Source: Burkholderiales bacterium
GTDB taxonomy: Bacteria; Pseudomonadota; Gammaproteobacteria; Burkholderiales; SG8-39
Assembly (NCBI GenBank): GCA_027493935.1
Contig: JAOSJV010000001.1
Span: forward strand, 558,001-622,000
DNA length: 64,000 nucleotides
Direction: 5' to 3'
Shown here: piece by piece, positions 1 through 9,676 of the stretch
Position numbering within the stretch: the stretch's first letter is position 1
How the letters are laid out: the number at the start of each line of letters is the position of its first letter
The notes under the pieces: generated by a model
The model's database searches: none
The model's input: the letters and a program-made list of their open reading frames with translations, nothing else
What the model was told of the DNA's origin: nothing
Position numbers and translations under genes: made by a program

Positions 1-21
1 CTCGCTAGCTGGGAGTGCTAA
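1..21 (+). promoter_or_regulatory. CIRCE operator (HrcA site), cut by window edge
   Basis: Bases 13-21 read GAGTGCTAA, the right arm of the CIRCE element. Bases 1-3 (CTC) are the end of the left arm, and exactly nine bases lie between them, as in the consensus TTAGCACTC-N9-GAGTGCTAA. CIRCE is the binding site of the heat-shock repressor HrcA. It sits 84 bp upstream of groES, so heat-inducible repression of groESL is expected. The first six bases of the left arm lie outside the window. Confidence 0.88.
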
Positions 22-104
22 TAGCGTCCCTGCGCGCCATTTCTGAGAGTAGGCTGCAAACGAGAAGTGAGCGGCCGCTTACCAACCCAGTAGGAGAAAT
101 GTGT

Positions 105-392
105 ATGAAAATCCGTCCATTGCATGATCGCGTGATCGTCAAGCGCCTCGAGGAAGAGCGCAAGACGGCGAGCGGGATCGTGATCCCGGACACCGCGGGC
201 GAGAAACCCGACCAGGGCGAAGTGGTTGCTGTCGGCAAAGGCAAGATCATGGACGACGGCAAGCTCCGTCCGCTCGATGTCAAGCCCGGCAATCGCGTCC
301 TCTTCGGCAAGTACTCCGGCCAGACCGTCAAGGTCGAGGGCGAGGAGCTCCTGGTGATGCGCGAAGAAGACATCATGGGAATCATCGAGTAA
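105..392 (+). CDS. groES: Co-chaperonin GroES
   Basis: This 95-residue protein has the normal length for the 10-kDa lid of the GroEL chaperonin, which closes the folding chamber in the cytoplasm in an ATP-dependent cycle. The N-terminus ([14 protein letters not shown]) and the C-terminal half ([11 protein letters not shown], then the E-E-D-I-M-G ending) are standard GroES. An upstream in-frame start exists, but ATG 105 is chosen because GGAG sits eight bases before it and the conserved start of the family matches. It is followed 32 bp later by groEL, and the pair lies downstream of a CIRCE operator, so it is almost certainly a heat-shock operon repressed by HrcA. Confidence 0.98.
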   Translation: MKIRPLHDRVIVKRLEEERKTASGIVIPDTAGEKPDQGEVVAVGKGKIMDDGKLRPLDVKPGNRVLFGKYSGQTVKVEGEELLVMREEDIMGIIE

Positions 393-415
393 TCAAGGCC
401 CAATCGAGACTCTAG

Positions 416-2083
<1,668 letters not shown>

Positions 2084-2110
2084 CGCGCTGACGCGCGTCG
2101 GATATCCATC

Positions 2111-2233
2111 GGAAGGTCACGCACGGGGAGGGAACCGGCGGGTTCCTCCTCGAGTCCAGGTCGCTCCCGCCACCGCCTTCCTGCTCGCCTGCAGGGAAGG
2201 TCACGAACAGGAGGGAACCGGCGGGTTCCCTCC
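2111..2233 (+). repeat. Two 39-bp direct repeats, each with a GC hairpin, after groEL
   Basis: Positions 2111-2149 and 2195-2233 are near-identical direct copies, 84 bp apart. Each begins GGAAGGTCAC and ends with an inverted repeat built on GGAACC-GGCG-GGTTCC. They lie between the groEL stop and the terminator, so they would be transcribed as two successive stem-loops in the groESL 3' untranslated region. A role in mRNA 3' stability is possible but not shown. Confidence 0.7.
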
Positions 2234-2263
2234 CGTTACCCTCCTTCCCGCAGTGCTCTGAAG

Positions 2264-2286
2264 ACCCCGCGCAGGCGGGGTTTTTC
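2264..2286 (+). terminator. Rho-independent terminator of groESL
   Basis: A perfect 6-bp GC stem (CCCCGC 2265-2270 with GCGGGG 2275-2280), a GCAG loop and a run of five T (2281-2285) form a classic intrinsic terminator. From 2287 to the next gene at 2488 I see only GC-rich sequence and the ribosome-binding site of that gene. Confidence 0.9.
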
Positions 2287-2487
2287 TTTGAGAGCCTCCT
2301 CCCTTGCAAGGGGTGCCGGGCGAACCTCGGCGGGGGCGTTGCACGATCCCACCCGATTCCGCGCGCGCGGGAGGAGTGGCCGGCTACGGCGCGGGACCGG
2401 GTGGGAATCGCGTGATCTGACGGCTTGCCCGCGCCCGGCGCCGGTGGGATGGTTGCGACCCTCTCGACAACCCGCGCGGAAGGAAGC

Positions 2488-3631
2488 ATGGAAAGTACAG
2501 TGGCGGCCAATGCCGCCGAGCCGATCTTCGTCGGCCATCGCGTCGAGCTGCAGCTCCTCACGACGCTCAGGCGCAATCTCAAGTGCACCTATTGCAGCCT
2601 GGGCGTGGGCGACGTCCTGCGCTCGCAGAAGCACGCCACCTACACGGCGGAACAGCTCCGCGCGTTCGTGGACAGGCACCTCGCCGACCGGGAGGTGTAC
2701 ATCACGTTGTACGGCGGCGAGCCCGCCCTCAACACCGCATTCGCGCTGGAGCTGATGGCGCGCTTCCCGGAGTGCCGCTTCAACATCCAGACCAACGGCA
2801 CGCTGCTCGAGCGCCTGCCCGACGCGCTCCTCGCGCGGCTGTCGAACTTCATGATCTCGGTGGACGGCGGCGAGCGCACCACCGACGGATTTCGCGGCCA
2901 GGGCGTCTATCGCAAGGTGATGGAGAACGTGAAGGCGGTGCGCGCCCGGACCGCCGCGACGCTCACCGCGCGCGTCACCTGGTGGAGCGGGGAGACGACC
3001 TTCGAGGAGCTGGACGCCCTCACCGAGACCTTCGACCACGTCTACTTCCAGTTCGCGCAGGACGAGGGCGCGCAGACGCCGGGGGCGGTGGAGCGCAAGA
3101 AGCGCGTGCTCGCGCAGCTGATCGACAAGTTCTTCGCTTCGGCGACGCTCTATCCCGTGGTGCCGATCATGGGCGCCGTGCGCAACAAGGTCGTCCCTTC
3201 GCGGATCAACGAGCTGTGCGGCGGAATGACCCAGTGCCGGGTCTCGACCAATCTGCTCAACGTGATGCCCGACGGCAAGATCTATCCGTGCCCCGACATG
3301 CTCTACCTGCCCGAGCTGCAGCAGGGCGACGTCGTGGCGAACTGGGTGCGCAAGAGCCCGCTGCAGCCGCATCCGGCGATGCCGTGCCGCGGCTGTGCCG
3401 CTTACCACTACTGCCGCGGCAACTGCATGAAGAACATGTATCTCGCCTACGTGAAGGGCGAGGCGGCCTGGCGGCAGAACGTCACCGAGCCCACCTGCGA
3501 GCTGATCCGGTTCATGGGCGAGGAGATCGACCGGCACGACCCGGAAGAGCTGGTTCGCCCGCGCGCCGCTGCCGGCGCGCAAGCGCCTCGCCGACGCGGA
3601 GATCTACGAGTTCTGCGAAGTCATGCCGTGA
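2488..3631 (+). CDS. Radical SAM/SPASM protein with altered cluster motif and apparent frameshift
   Basis: Start ATG 2488 follows GGAAGGAAG. The protein has the radical SAM core: the [4Fe-4S] region reads R29-N-L-K-C33-T-Y-C36, then YGGEP near residue 73 and ISVDGG near 130. It also has a SPASM-type C-terminal cysteine set (C244, C250, C268, C300, C303, C309, C313, C337) that normally binds auxiliary clusters. The first Cys of the CX3CX2C motif is Arg (CGC at 2572-2574), which should impair the SAM cluster. Near 3552 the frame appears to gain one base: skipping it gives a natural C-terminus ending ...YEFCEVMP with a stop at 3629, while the unshifted frame becomes Arg/Ala-rich. Target unknown; it could be a peptide or enzyme maturase. 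Confidence 0.75.
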
Positions 3632-3694
3632 GGCCGCGCGAAGCGCGGTCGCGCAACTCACGGGCCGAAGGCCCGAGACGCGCGGGTAAGGCGC

Positions 3695-3837
3695 ATGCTC
3701 GCCTTGCGGGATGCCGCGCTGGAGGCGCGCTTCGCGCGCGGGTACCGGCAGGCGGCGCTGCCTTATTCATCTGGGCGGCGGTCGTGCTCGTGGCGATCGC
3801 GGTGCTCGCGCCGCTCGGGTTCCGCTTGGGCGGCTGA
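3695..3837 (+). CDS. Possible small single-TM protein, frame disrupted
   Basis: An ATG at 3695 opens MLALRDAALEARFARGYRQA in one frame. A hydrophobic helix (ALFIWAAVVLVAIAVLAPLG) followed by FRLGG and a stop at 3837 continues in another frame. Read together these resemble a 45-residue membrane peptide with a short amphipathic N-terminus. A two-base excess or one-base loss near 3757 would have to be assumed. Between 3632 and 3695 there are two short GC hairpins without a T-tract. This is a weak call based on the hydrophobic segment and its position. Confidence 0.3.
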
Positions 3838-3873
3838 GCGGGCGGGCCGCCGGCCGGTGCGCCCGGCCGGACG

Positions 3874-4381
3874 TCACTTCAGGCGGTAGACGGCATGACA
3901 GGCCACGCAGGTCGCGGTGAGCTCGGCGAGCGCCGCGAGCGCGGGCCGGAGATCGTTCGTGACCGCCGCATCGAGCGCGGCGACGGCGAGGCCGGCTGGC
4001 GCTGCGGTGCATCGCCGTCCCGGCGTCCTGCATACCCTGCGGCATGTACGGCGCCACGTCGTGCGCGCCGTGGCGTGGGAGCGAGGACATGCCGAGCCGC
4101 CGCTCGGCGATCTCGGCGGCCCGGTCGAACTCGGCCGTGGCGAGCCACGCCTGGATCTCCTGCAGCGCGCGCAGGTGGTCGCGCATGTTGGCGAGCGTGT
4201 GCTCGCGCAGCTCCGGCGGAAACCTGACCGGCTGCCGCTGATCCGCTGCCGGTGCCTGTTGCCCGCCGCCCGGGCTGAGCCCATGGGCGGTGGGGTCGTG
4301 CCGCAGCTCCCCGAAGGTGAATCCCGCCGGGGCGGCGAGTGCCGCCGCGAGGGCGGCGAGGAGAAGGGGCTTCGGGGTCAC
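3874..4381 (-). CDS. Cytochrome c'-like periplasmic heme protein (apparent frameshift)
   Basis: Start GTG 4381 is preceded by GGGAG. The N-terminus MTPKPLLLAALAAALAAPAG is a signal peptide for export. The mature part is helical and ends with TCVACHAVYRLK, a C-terminal CxxCH heme site placed as in the cytochrome c' family. The region HDVAPYMPQGMQDAGTAMH precedes the disruption. One extra base near 4003-4006 must be skipped to join the N-terminal part to the heme-binding C-terminus. An FNR-like box lies about 70 bp upstream of the start and a Crp/Fnr regulator gene is nearby, so oxygen- or NO-responsive expression is plausible. Cytochromes of this type bind NO or shuttle electrons, but the role here is not established. 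Confidence 0.72.
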
Positions 4382-4665
4382 GCAGGACTCCCGTGTCCAG
4401 GCCGAGGAGAACCTACGTCTACGCGGATTGCGAGCCGTGCTGCCTGACCTGAGTCAAGCGCGGCGGGCGCGCCGACGCCGTACGTCCCGGCCTGGCCGCC
4501 GAGGTCGGCGAGCGCGACGACGCCGCGCGCATCACCGGTGTGGGCCATCCGCGTGAAGTTTCCGTCGGCACGGACGTCGAACGGCTCCGCCGCCAGTGCG
4601 GCGGTGACGAGACTCGCAGCGAGAACCAGGTACAGCAGCGCGGACGGCAGGGCGGGTCGACTCAC
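4378..4665 (-). pseudogene. Short secreted ORF resembling the N-terminus of an acetolactate-decarboxylase-like protein
   Basis: GTG 4665 follows GGAG and opens a clear signal peptide (ALLYLVLAASLVTAALAA). A segment then reads FDVRADGNFTRMAHTGDARG and LADLGGQAGTYGVGA, reminiscent from memory of exported acetolactate-decarboxylase-like proteins. Those proteins are much longer. Here the frame loses its character after GVGA and ends at 4378, overlapping the GTG of the cytochrome gene by GTGA. Either a truncated remnant or a small secreted protein translationally coupled to the cytochrome. The FNR-like box lies inside its 3' part. Family assignment is tentative. Confidence 0.4.
4444..4457 (-). promoter_or_regulatory. 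FNR/DNR-like box upstream of the cytochrome gene
   Basis: Read on the minus strand the site is TTGAC-TCAG-GTCAG, nine of ten half-site bases matching the Fnr/Dnr palindrome TTGAC-N4-GTCAA. Its centre is about 70 bp upstream of the cytochrome c'-like start. A class II activator position (-41.5) would put transcription about 28 bases before that start. A Crp/Fnr gene begins 355 bp away. Confidence 0.55.
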
Positions 4666-4758
4666 CGGATCGCTCCGATCGCATGGCGCGCAGGCGGCCG
4701 GGACTCGCCCCGCCGCCATCGCGATGGCGCATCGTGCCGGATCGCGGGCGCGCAATGA

Positions 4759-4774
4759 TATGATCACGATCATA
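4759..4774. promoter_or_regulatory. 16-bp palindrome upstream of the Crp/Fnr gene
   Basis: TATGATCA-CGATCATA is palindromic except for its two central bases and ends 37 bp before the ATG at 4812. It is AT-rich within GC-rich surroundings, which supports an operator. Autoregulation by the adjacent Crp/Fnr protein is the simplest reading. The motif is not the standard TTGAT-N4-ATCAA, so the binding protein is unknown. Confidence 0.45.
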
Positions 4775-4811
4775 GCTGGCATCGCGTTCCCTTCGCGCCC
4801 GCCGTGCTCCG

Positions 4812-5453
4812 ATGTCCGCACCTGAGAACCGGCGCGCTCCGGCACCGCACCCCGGCCTCGGGTTCCTCCCGCCGGCGCTGCTCGAGTGCGCGCAGGCCGT
4901 GACGCTCGCCGCAGGCGAGGTCCTCTTCCGCGCCGGCGACCGTCCCGAGCGGCTCTACTTCGTGCTCGACGGCGAACTCATTCTGGTGCGCGTCACGCGG
5001 GGCGGACGCGAGGTCGTGCTGCAGCGCGCGCGCAGCGGCTTCCTGGCCGAGGCGAGCGTGGAGTCGCGCCGTTATCACTGTGACGGCGTCGCGCGGAGAA
5101 CGAGCTGTGCCTGTGCGCTTCCGATGGGTGCGTTCCGGAAGGCGCTCGCCGCCGATGCGGCTTTCCGGGCGGCATGGCAAAAGCACCTGACCGGGGAGAT
5201 CCGGCGACTGCGTGCCCAGAGCGAGCGCCTCGCGCTGAACAGCGCCGCCGAGCGCATCGTCCACTTCATCGAATCCGAAGGGGAGGGCGGAGCGATCGAG
5301 TTGCGCCAGTCGGTGAAGAGCTGGGCGCTCGACCTCGGATTGACCCACGAGGCGCTGTACCGTGCGCTCGCGCGCTTGGAGCGAGGCGGAGAGATCACGC
5401 GCAACGGTGCGCGCGTCACGCTGGCGTCGCGGCCCCGCGCAACGAGCCGGTGA
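4812..5453 (+). CDS. Crp/Fnr-family transcription regulator
   Basis: This 213-residue protein has the two-domain layout of the family. The N-terminal cyclic-nucleotide-binding-like beta barrel covers roughly residues 20-110 (GEVLFRAGDRPERLYFVLDG). The C-terminal winged helix covers about 135-205, with recognition-helix region WALDLGLTHEALYRALARL. The N-terminal [4Fe-4S] cysteines of true FNR are absent, and the cysteines seen (C94, C103, C105 region) do not form that pattern, so it is closer to Dnr/NNR-type or other Crp-like regulators. Likely target: the FNR-like box in front of the divergent cytochrome gene. The 3' end overlaps the convergent ATP-grasp gene by 38 bp. Confidence 0.85.
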   Translation: MSAPENRRAPAPHPGLGFLPPALLECAQAVTLAAGEVLFRAGDRPERLYFVLDGELILVRVTRGGREVVLQRARSGFLAEASVESRRYHCDGVARRTSCACALPMGAFRKALAADAAFRAAWQKHLTGEIRRLRAQSERLALNSAAERIVHFIESEGEGGAIELRQSVKSWALDLGLTHEALYRALARLERGGEITRNGARVTLASRPRATSR

Positions 5454-6785
5454 ATCGAGCCGGCGGGTAGAGTACCGGCGCGAACCCGCCGCCCGGCGTG
5501 CGGAAGTTCGTGGTCTGGCCCTGGTACAGGCGTGCAGCGAGGAGCTGCATCTCGCCCGCGTAAACATAGGCGCGCACGTCCAGTCGCAGGACGCGCTCGC
5601 CGCCCGCGTCGCGGGTCACGCGCTCGCTCGGCGGCACGAGCGCCTGCGCGACGTAGTCGCCGGCGAGGATGTCGGCGAAGACCTTGCGGGTGAGCTTGTC
5701 GCCGCGGTACGCACCGCGGCTGCCGAAGCCGGCGGCGGGCTTGAAGAAAAGCCGCTTGCGCTCGGCCCAGAGCCGTTCCGGATCCTCGCCTGCGACCGGG
5801 CGGGTGCGCGGGATGCCGCCGAGCAGCGTCGCGATGTCGCGCGCCGGAAGTCGCCAGCCGCGCAAGCGATCCGCATCGGTGAGCAGCGCCAGGTTGCGCT
5901 TTGTTCGCGTAGAGCGCGTGCGCGCGCGGATGCGGCGTCACGACCGTCGCGCCGGCGAGGGTAGGCCGCGCGCAGCGCCGCGTGCTCCGGGCGTGCCAGG
6001 TAGAAGTCGGTCAGGCGGTTGTAGACGAGGTCGACCGGGCCCTCGTCGCACCACAGCGCGCCGTCGCGCCACGCGAGATCGGCCGCGTCGGCGACCACGG
6101 CGCGCACGCCGCGCGCCTCGAACAGCCGCTGGAACAGAAGGAACTCCGGATACAGGTACTGCTCGGTCGGCGCGTCGTCCACGATCGCGACGCGCGCCGG
6201 CACGGCGTCGCGCCGCGCCAGGCGCCATTCCTCGACGAACATGTCGAACAGCCGCGCCTCGAGGCCGGCGGGGTCGACGGGTCCGGTGAGCAGGGCTTCG
6301 ACCGCCCGACAGCACGCGCGCTGCGCGCGCCCGAGCGCGGCGTTGAGGAGCGCCCCGCCGGAATTGGTGTTGATTTCGATGAGGCGTGGCCCGTCGGCGC
6401 CGAGATGGAAGTCGTAGCCCAGGAACACGCCGCGCGCGCCCGGATCGACGCGTGCGATCGTGGGTGCGGCGGCAAGCGCCGCGGCGCGAAACCCGGGCAG
6501 CGCAACGGCCGCCTCGACCGCCTCGACCACCGCGCGGATCCCCGCGACGTGCTCGCGCGCGACGAACACCGGCAGCGCCGAATACAGATGCGCGTGCGTC
6601 TCGGCCACGGGCCGGGACAGCCCGTGCGGCGCCAAGTCATCCTGCAGCCGCGCGTGCACCAGCGACAGGTCGGCGCCGACGCAAAAGCACTCGCGGTTGA
6701 GCGCGTCGGCGGGGAGCTCGGGCGCGGCCGGGTGGTCTCGCGGGTAGCGCGCAGCGGGTGCGCCCGGGTCGATGGATGTGCTCAG
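5416..6785 (-). CDS. ATP-grasp domain protein (two apparent frameshifts)
   Basis: The N-terminal half contains ECFCVGADLS, ETHAHLYSALPVFV, GYDFHLG and LIEINTNSGGALLNAAL. The C-terminal half contains FFKPAAGFGSRGAYRGDKL and RLDVRAYVYAGEMQLLAARLYQGQ, typical of ATP-grasp enzymes that couple ATP hydrolysis to ligation of a carboxylate to an amine or thiol. Two single-base excesses, near 5955 (after AAY) and near 5895 (after ANK), must be skipped to keep one frame: the joined middle reads LAGATVVTPHPRAHALYANK then RNLALLTDADRL. The start is uncertain: a CTG at 6785 follows GGAGCAAGG, whereas the in-frame ATG at 6866 lies in the arsR promoter. Substrate unknown. Confidence 0.7.
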
Positions 6786-6850
6786 GCCTTGCTCCGGTAT
6801 CGGGCGGTTGGCGCGTCTCGGGCGGACCGTTGCGGCCGGACGTTCGACGC

Positions 6851-6887
6851 TTGACAAGTGTGCCATTATTTCGAGAATATTGGAAGT
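6851..6887 (+). promoter_or_regulatory. arsR promoter and probable ArsR operator
   Basis: TTGACA (6851-6856) is a perfect -35 hexamer. Seventeen bases later AGAATA can serve as -10. The overlapping segment TTCGAGAATATTGGAA has imperfect dyad symmetry centred on AATATT, and its AT content stands out. ArsR repressors usually bind such sites over their own promoter and leave when arsenite binds. Confidence 0.6.
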
Positions 6888-6902
6888 ATGGAAGTGAAGC
6901 GG

Positions 6903-7250
6903 ATGGAAACGTCCCTGGCGCTCAAAGCGCTCGGCGCGCTCGCGCAGGAGACGCGGCTCGCGATCTTCCGGCGACTGGTGCAGGCCGGTCCGGGAGGCGT
7001 GGCGGCCGGTGCGATCGCAGAGGCGCTGGAGGTCCCGGCGCCGACGTTGTCGTTCCATCTCGCACAGCTCGCCAACGCGGGGCTGTTGCGCTCGCGACAA
7101 GCGGGGCGCTTCGTTTTCTACTCGGCCGACTTCGACGCGATGAACGCGCTGGTCGGCTTCCTGACCGAGAACTGCTGCGGCGGCAACGCCTGCGGGCCCG
7201 AGGCGCTCGCGTGCGACCCCGCCGGCTCCCGGAAAGGCGCTCGACGATGA
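6903..7250 (+). CDS. arsR: Arsenite-responsive repressor ArsR
   Basis: The protein is a small winged-helix metalloregulator (115 residues from ATG 6903; an ATG at 6888 is also in frame). LKALGALAQETRLAIFRRLV and PAPTLSFHLAQLANAGLLRSR form the ArsR fold and recognition helix. There is no CxC in the DNA-binding helix. Instead C91-C92 and C97 sit in the C-terminal ENCCGGNAC segment, resembling the C-terminal As(III)-binding cysteines described for the Acidithiobacillus-type ArsR. It is followed by acr3, so it should derepress arsenite efflux. GGAAG lies about eight bases before ATG 6903. Its stop overlaps the next small ORF. Confidence 0.92.
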   Translation: METSLALKALGALAQETRLAIFRRLVQAGPGGVAAGAIAEALEVPAPTLSFHLAQLANAGLLRSRQAGRFVFYSADFDAMNALVGFLTENCCGGNACGPEALACDPAGSRKGARR

Positions 7251-7369
7251 ATCGCATGCGTCTTTTCATCAGGCCGCACTCGGCGATCGCGCCGTGCGCC
7301 TGCGCTCCGGCGCGATCCAGGTACCCGGCGCGCCCGGTCAGCGCCTCGCTGGGGCGGCGCGCGCGATGA
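7247..7369 (+). CDS. 40-codon ORF bridging arsR and acr3
   Basis: ATG 7247 overlaps the arsR stop (ATGA), and this ORF's stop overlaps the acr3 ATG (ATGA). The reading frame therefore exactly spans the gap. The peptide (MNRMRLFIRPHSAIAPC, then Arg/Ala-rich) has no recognised domain. It may be a real small protein, or only a coupling ORF that lets ribosomes pass from arsR to acr3. Confidence 0.35.
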   Translation: MNRMRLFIRPHSAIAPCACAPARSRYPARPVSASLGRRAR

Positions 7370-8445
7370 CGACGCGCTCGGCCGCACTGCCGGCCCGCGG
7401 CGCGGGCACCGGAGCGCGCATCGGCTTCTTCGAGCGCTGGCTCACGCTGTGGGTGTTCCTGTGCATCGTCGTCGGCATCGCGCTCGGCGAGGTCTTCCCC
7501 GCGCCGTTCCAAGCGCTCGGGCGCATGGAGATCGCGCGCGTCAACCTTCCGGTCGGGCTGCTCATCTGGGTGATGATCATCCCGATGCTGCTCAGGATCG
7601 ACTTCGCCGCGCTCGGCCAGGTGCGCCGGCACGTGCGCGGCATCGGCGTGACGCTCGCGGTGAACTGGCTGGTCAAGCCCTTCTCGATGGCGCTCCTGGC
7701 GTGGCTCTTCATCCGCCACGTGTTCGCGCCGTATCTGCCGCCCGCGCAGCTCGACAGTTACGTCGCAGGCCTCATCCTGCTCGCTGCGGCCCCGTGCACC
7801 GCGATGGTGTTCGTCTGGAGCCAGCTCTCCGACGGCGATCCCTACTTCACGCTGTCGCAAGTCGCGCTGAACGACGCGATCATGATCTTCGCGTTCGCCC
7901 CGGTCGTCGGTCTGCTTCTCGGGCTCTCGGCGATCACGGTGCCGTGGGACACGCTGTTCATCTCGGTCGCGCTCTATATCGTGATCCCGGTCGTGCTCGC
8001 GCAGGCCTGGCGCAAGGCGCTGCTCGCGCGCGGGCCGCAGGCGCTCGCGGCGGCGCTCGCGCGCATCCAGCCGTTCTCGGTCGCCGCGCTGCTCGCCACG
8101 CTCGTGCTGCTGTTCGCCTTCCAGGGCGGGCAGATCCTCGCGCAGCCGCTCGTGATCGCGATGCTCGCGGTCCCGATCGTCATCCAGGTGTATTTCAACT
8201 CGGGGCTCGCCTATCTTCTCAACCGCAGGTTCGGCGTCGCCCACTGCGTCGCCGCACCCTCGGCGCTGATCGGCGCGAGCAACTTCTTCGAGCTCGCGGT
8301 CGCCGCAGCGATCAGCCTGTTCGGCTTCGACTCGGGTGCGGCGCTCGCCACCGTGGTCGGCGTGCTCGTCGAGGTGCCGGTGATGCTGTCGGTGGTGCGG
8401 ATCGTCAACGCCACCCGCGGGTGGTACGAGGCGCGCGCGGGCTAG
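7366..8445 (+). CDS. acr3: Arsenite efflux transporter, ACR3 family
   Basis: This 359-residue inner-membrane protein has about ten hydrophobic helices. It carries the family signatures LAAAPCTAMVFVWSQLSDGD (the conserved Cys needed for arsenite transport), LNDAIMIF, and GASNFFELAVAAA with its conserved Glu. ACR3 exports As(OH)3 using the proton gradient. ATG 7366 is chosen because it matches the usual N-terminal length; a longer in-frame GTG start at 7294 exists. It is the second functional gene of the ars operon; no arsC arsenate reductase is seen here. Confidence 0.95.
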   Translation: MTTRSAALPARGAGTGARIGFFERWLTLWVFLCIVVGIALGEVFPAPFQALGRMEIARVNLPVGLLIWVMIIPMLLRIDFAALGQVRRHVRGIGVTLAVNWLVKPFSMALLAWLFIRHVFAPYLPPAQLDSYVAGLILLAAAPCTAMVFVWSQLSDGDPYFTLSQVALNDAIMIFAFAPVVGLLLGLSAITVPWDTLFISVALYIVIPVVLAQAWRKALLARGPQALAAALARIQPFSVAALLATLVLLFAFQGGQILAQPLVIAMLAVPIVIQVYFNSGLAYLLNRRFGVAHCVAAPSALIGASNFFELAVAAAISLFGFDSGAALATVVGVLVEVPVMLSVVRIVNATRGWYEARAG

Positions 8446-8561
8446 GGAAGGTCCGCTTCATTGGTCCCCGGGCAAGCAGGAGCCTTTGCTGCCGGCGTCG
8501 ACTTCCTCGAGGACAGGCGCCGCCGCGAGCGCAAGGCCCGCGGCGAGCCGGTGGCACCACT

Positions 8562-8789
8562 TCAGGCTGCGTCCGACGTGCAAGGTCGGCTCGGCGGAGC
8601 GGACACGCCGGTGCGCGCCCGCGCCATCGCGGCGCGTGCGGTACGAGCAAGCGGCGCGAAGATGATCCGGTGCACCGTTGCGGCCTGCTCGCGCCGCGCC
8701 CACGCCTCGGCGCGAGCGACCAGCGCCCAGTCGATCGGCGAGCGCGCCTCGCCGCGCCTGACCGGGTCCATGTCGCGCAGATCGCCCAT
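8562..8789 (-). CDS. Hypothetical 75-residue basic protein
   Basis: The start is well supported: GAGGTGATCAG immediately precedes ATG 8789. The N-terminal 60 residues (MGDLRDMDPVRRGEARSPID, then an Arg/Ala-rich helix) look protein-like and basic. The last 15 residues are Ser/Pro-rich and could reflect another frame disturbance near 8605. No domain is recognised. It lies between convergent acr3 and the hydrolase gene upstream. From 8446 to 8561 I see no other feature. Confidence 0.45.
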   Translation of the reverse strand: MGDLRDMDPVRRGEARSPIDWALVARAEAWARREQAATVHRIIFAPLARTARAAMARARTGVSAPPSRPCTSDAA

Positions 8790-8831
8790 CTGATCACCTC
8801 ATCCTGCGGGGCTGCCGTCGAAACGAGATCC

Positions 8832-9674
8832 TCACGCCGCGCGTGCGAGCGGTGCGCGTGCGCGCTGCTCTTCCAGGAAGGCGCCGATCCGAGCGTTCAC
8901 CTCGGCGGCGTGGGTGAGCGGGCCCATGTGGCCGGCGCCGCGCAGCTCGCGCCGCGTGACGTCCGGCAGCACCCCGCCAAGCAGGTCGGCGATCCGACGC
9001 GTCGGACGGCGGGTGCGCTCGCCGGCGAGCAGGAGCACGGGAACGTCGAGCCGGCCGTAGGCCGCGAGCGGCATCGCGTTGTCGAAGACCGCGTCGAACT
9101 CGGCATCCACCTTGCGCATGCGCGCGGTGATCGCCGCCTGGCGCCGCGCGTCGAGCGCCGCCCACGCGCCGGCGCCGGCCCAATAATCCACGAACGCCGC
9201 GGCGGCGTGCGCGGCACGGCCGGAGTAGACCGAGCGCCGGATGGCAATGCGCACCGACATGATCTCGGTCACGCTGCTGATTGCCGCGTGCGACTCGGAT
9301 CGAGTTTCCCGCAGCACCGCGAAGAGCGCCGGTTCGTAGAGTACGGCGCTTCGCACCCGCGTCGGATTGCGCAACGCCAGCCACAGCACCACGGCGCCGC
9401 CGTAGGAGTGTCCCACGAGGTGCGCACCGTCCGGCTCGGCGTTGAGCAGCGGTTCCAGGCGCCGGGCCTCGTCGTCGAGCGCGAGGGCGCGATCGTAGGA
9501 CCAGTCCGGGACGGCACCGTAGCCGATGAGCTCGGGGGCGATCACCCGGTACCTCGACCCGAGGGCCGGCGCGAGCGTGTCCCACTGCCGCGGCGAGCTC
9601 GCGCTCGAGTGCACGCAGATCACCGCCGGCGCTTGCGCGGCATCGGCGCCGGCGCCGGTCGGGAAGGCGGCCAT
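8832..9674 (-). CDS. Alpha/beta hydrolase
   Basis: The 280-residue protein carries the alpha/beta-hydrolase signatures: oxyanion-region VICVHSSASSPRQW near residue 20, nucleophile elbow GHSYGG near residue 90, an acid in the LLAGERTRRPT region and the catalytic His in GAGHMGPL near residue 248. No signal peptide, so probably cytoplasmic. It begins two bases after the stop of a tiny acidic protein gene on the same strand, which indicates translational coupling. The substrate is unknown; esterase, lactonase or C-C hydrolase activity are all possible. Confidence 0.85.
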   Translation of the reverse strand: MAAFPTGAGADAAQAPAVICVHSSASSPRQWDTLAPALGSRYRVIAPELIGYGAVPDWSYDRALALDDEARRLEPLLNAEPDGAHLVGHSYGGAVVLWLALRNPTRVRSAVLYEPALFAVLRETRSESHAAISSVTEIMSVRIAIRRSVYSGRAAHAAAAFVDYWAGAGAWAALDARRQAAITARMRKVDAEFDAVFDNAMPLAAYGRLDVPVLLLAGERTRRPTRRIADLLGGVLPDVTRRELRGAGHMGPLTHAAEVNARIGAFLEEQRARAPLARAA

Positions 9675-9676
9675 GT

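Noticed and set aside
3632..3694. GC hairpins as a terminator after the radical SAM gene
   Set aside because: Stems such as GGGCC-GAA-GGCCC are present, but no T-tract follows either one.
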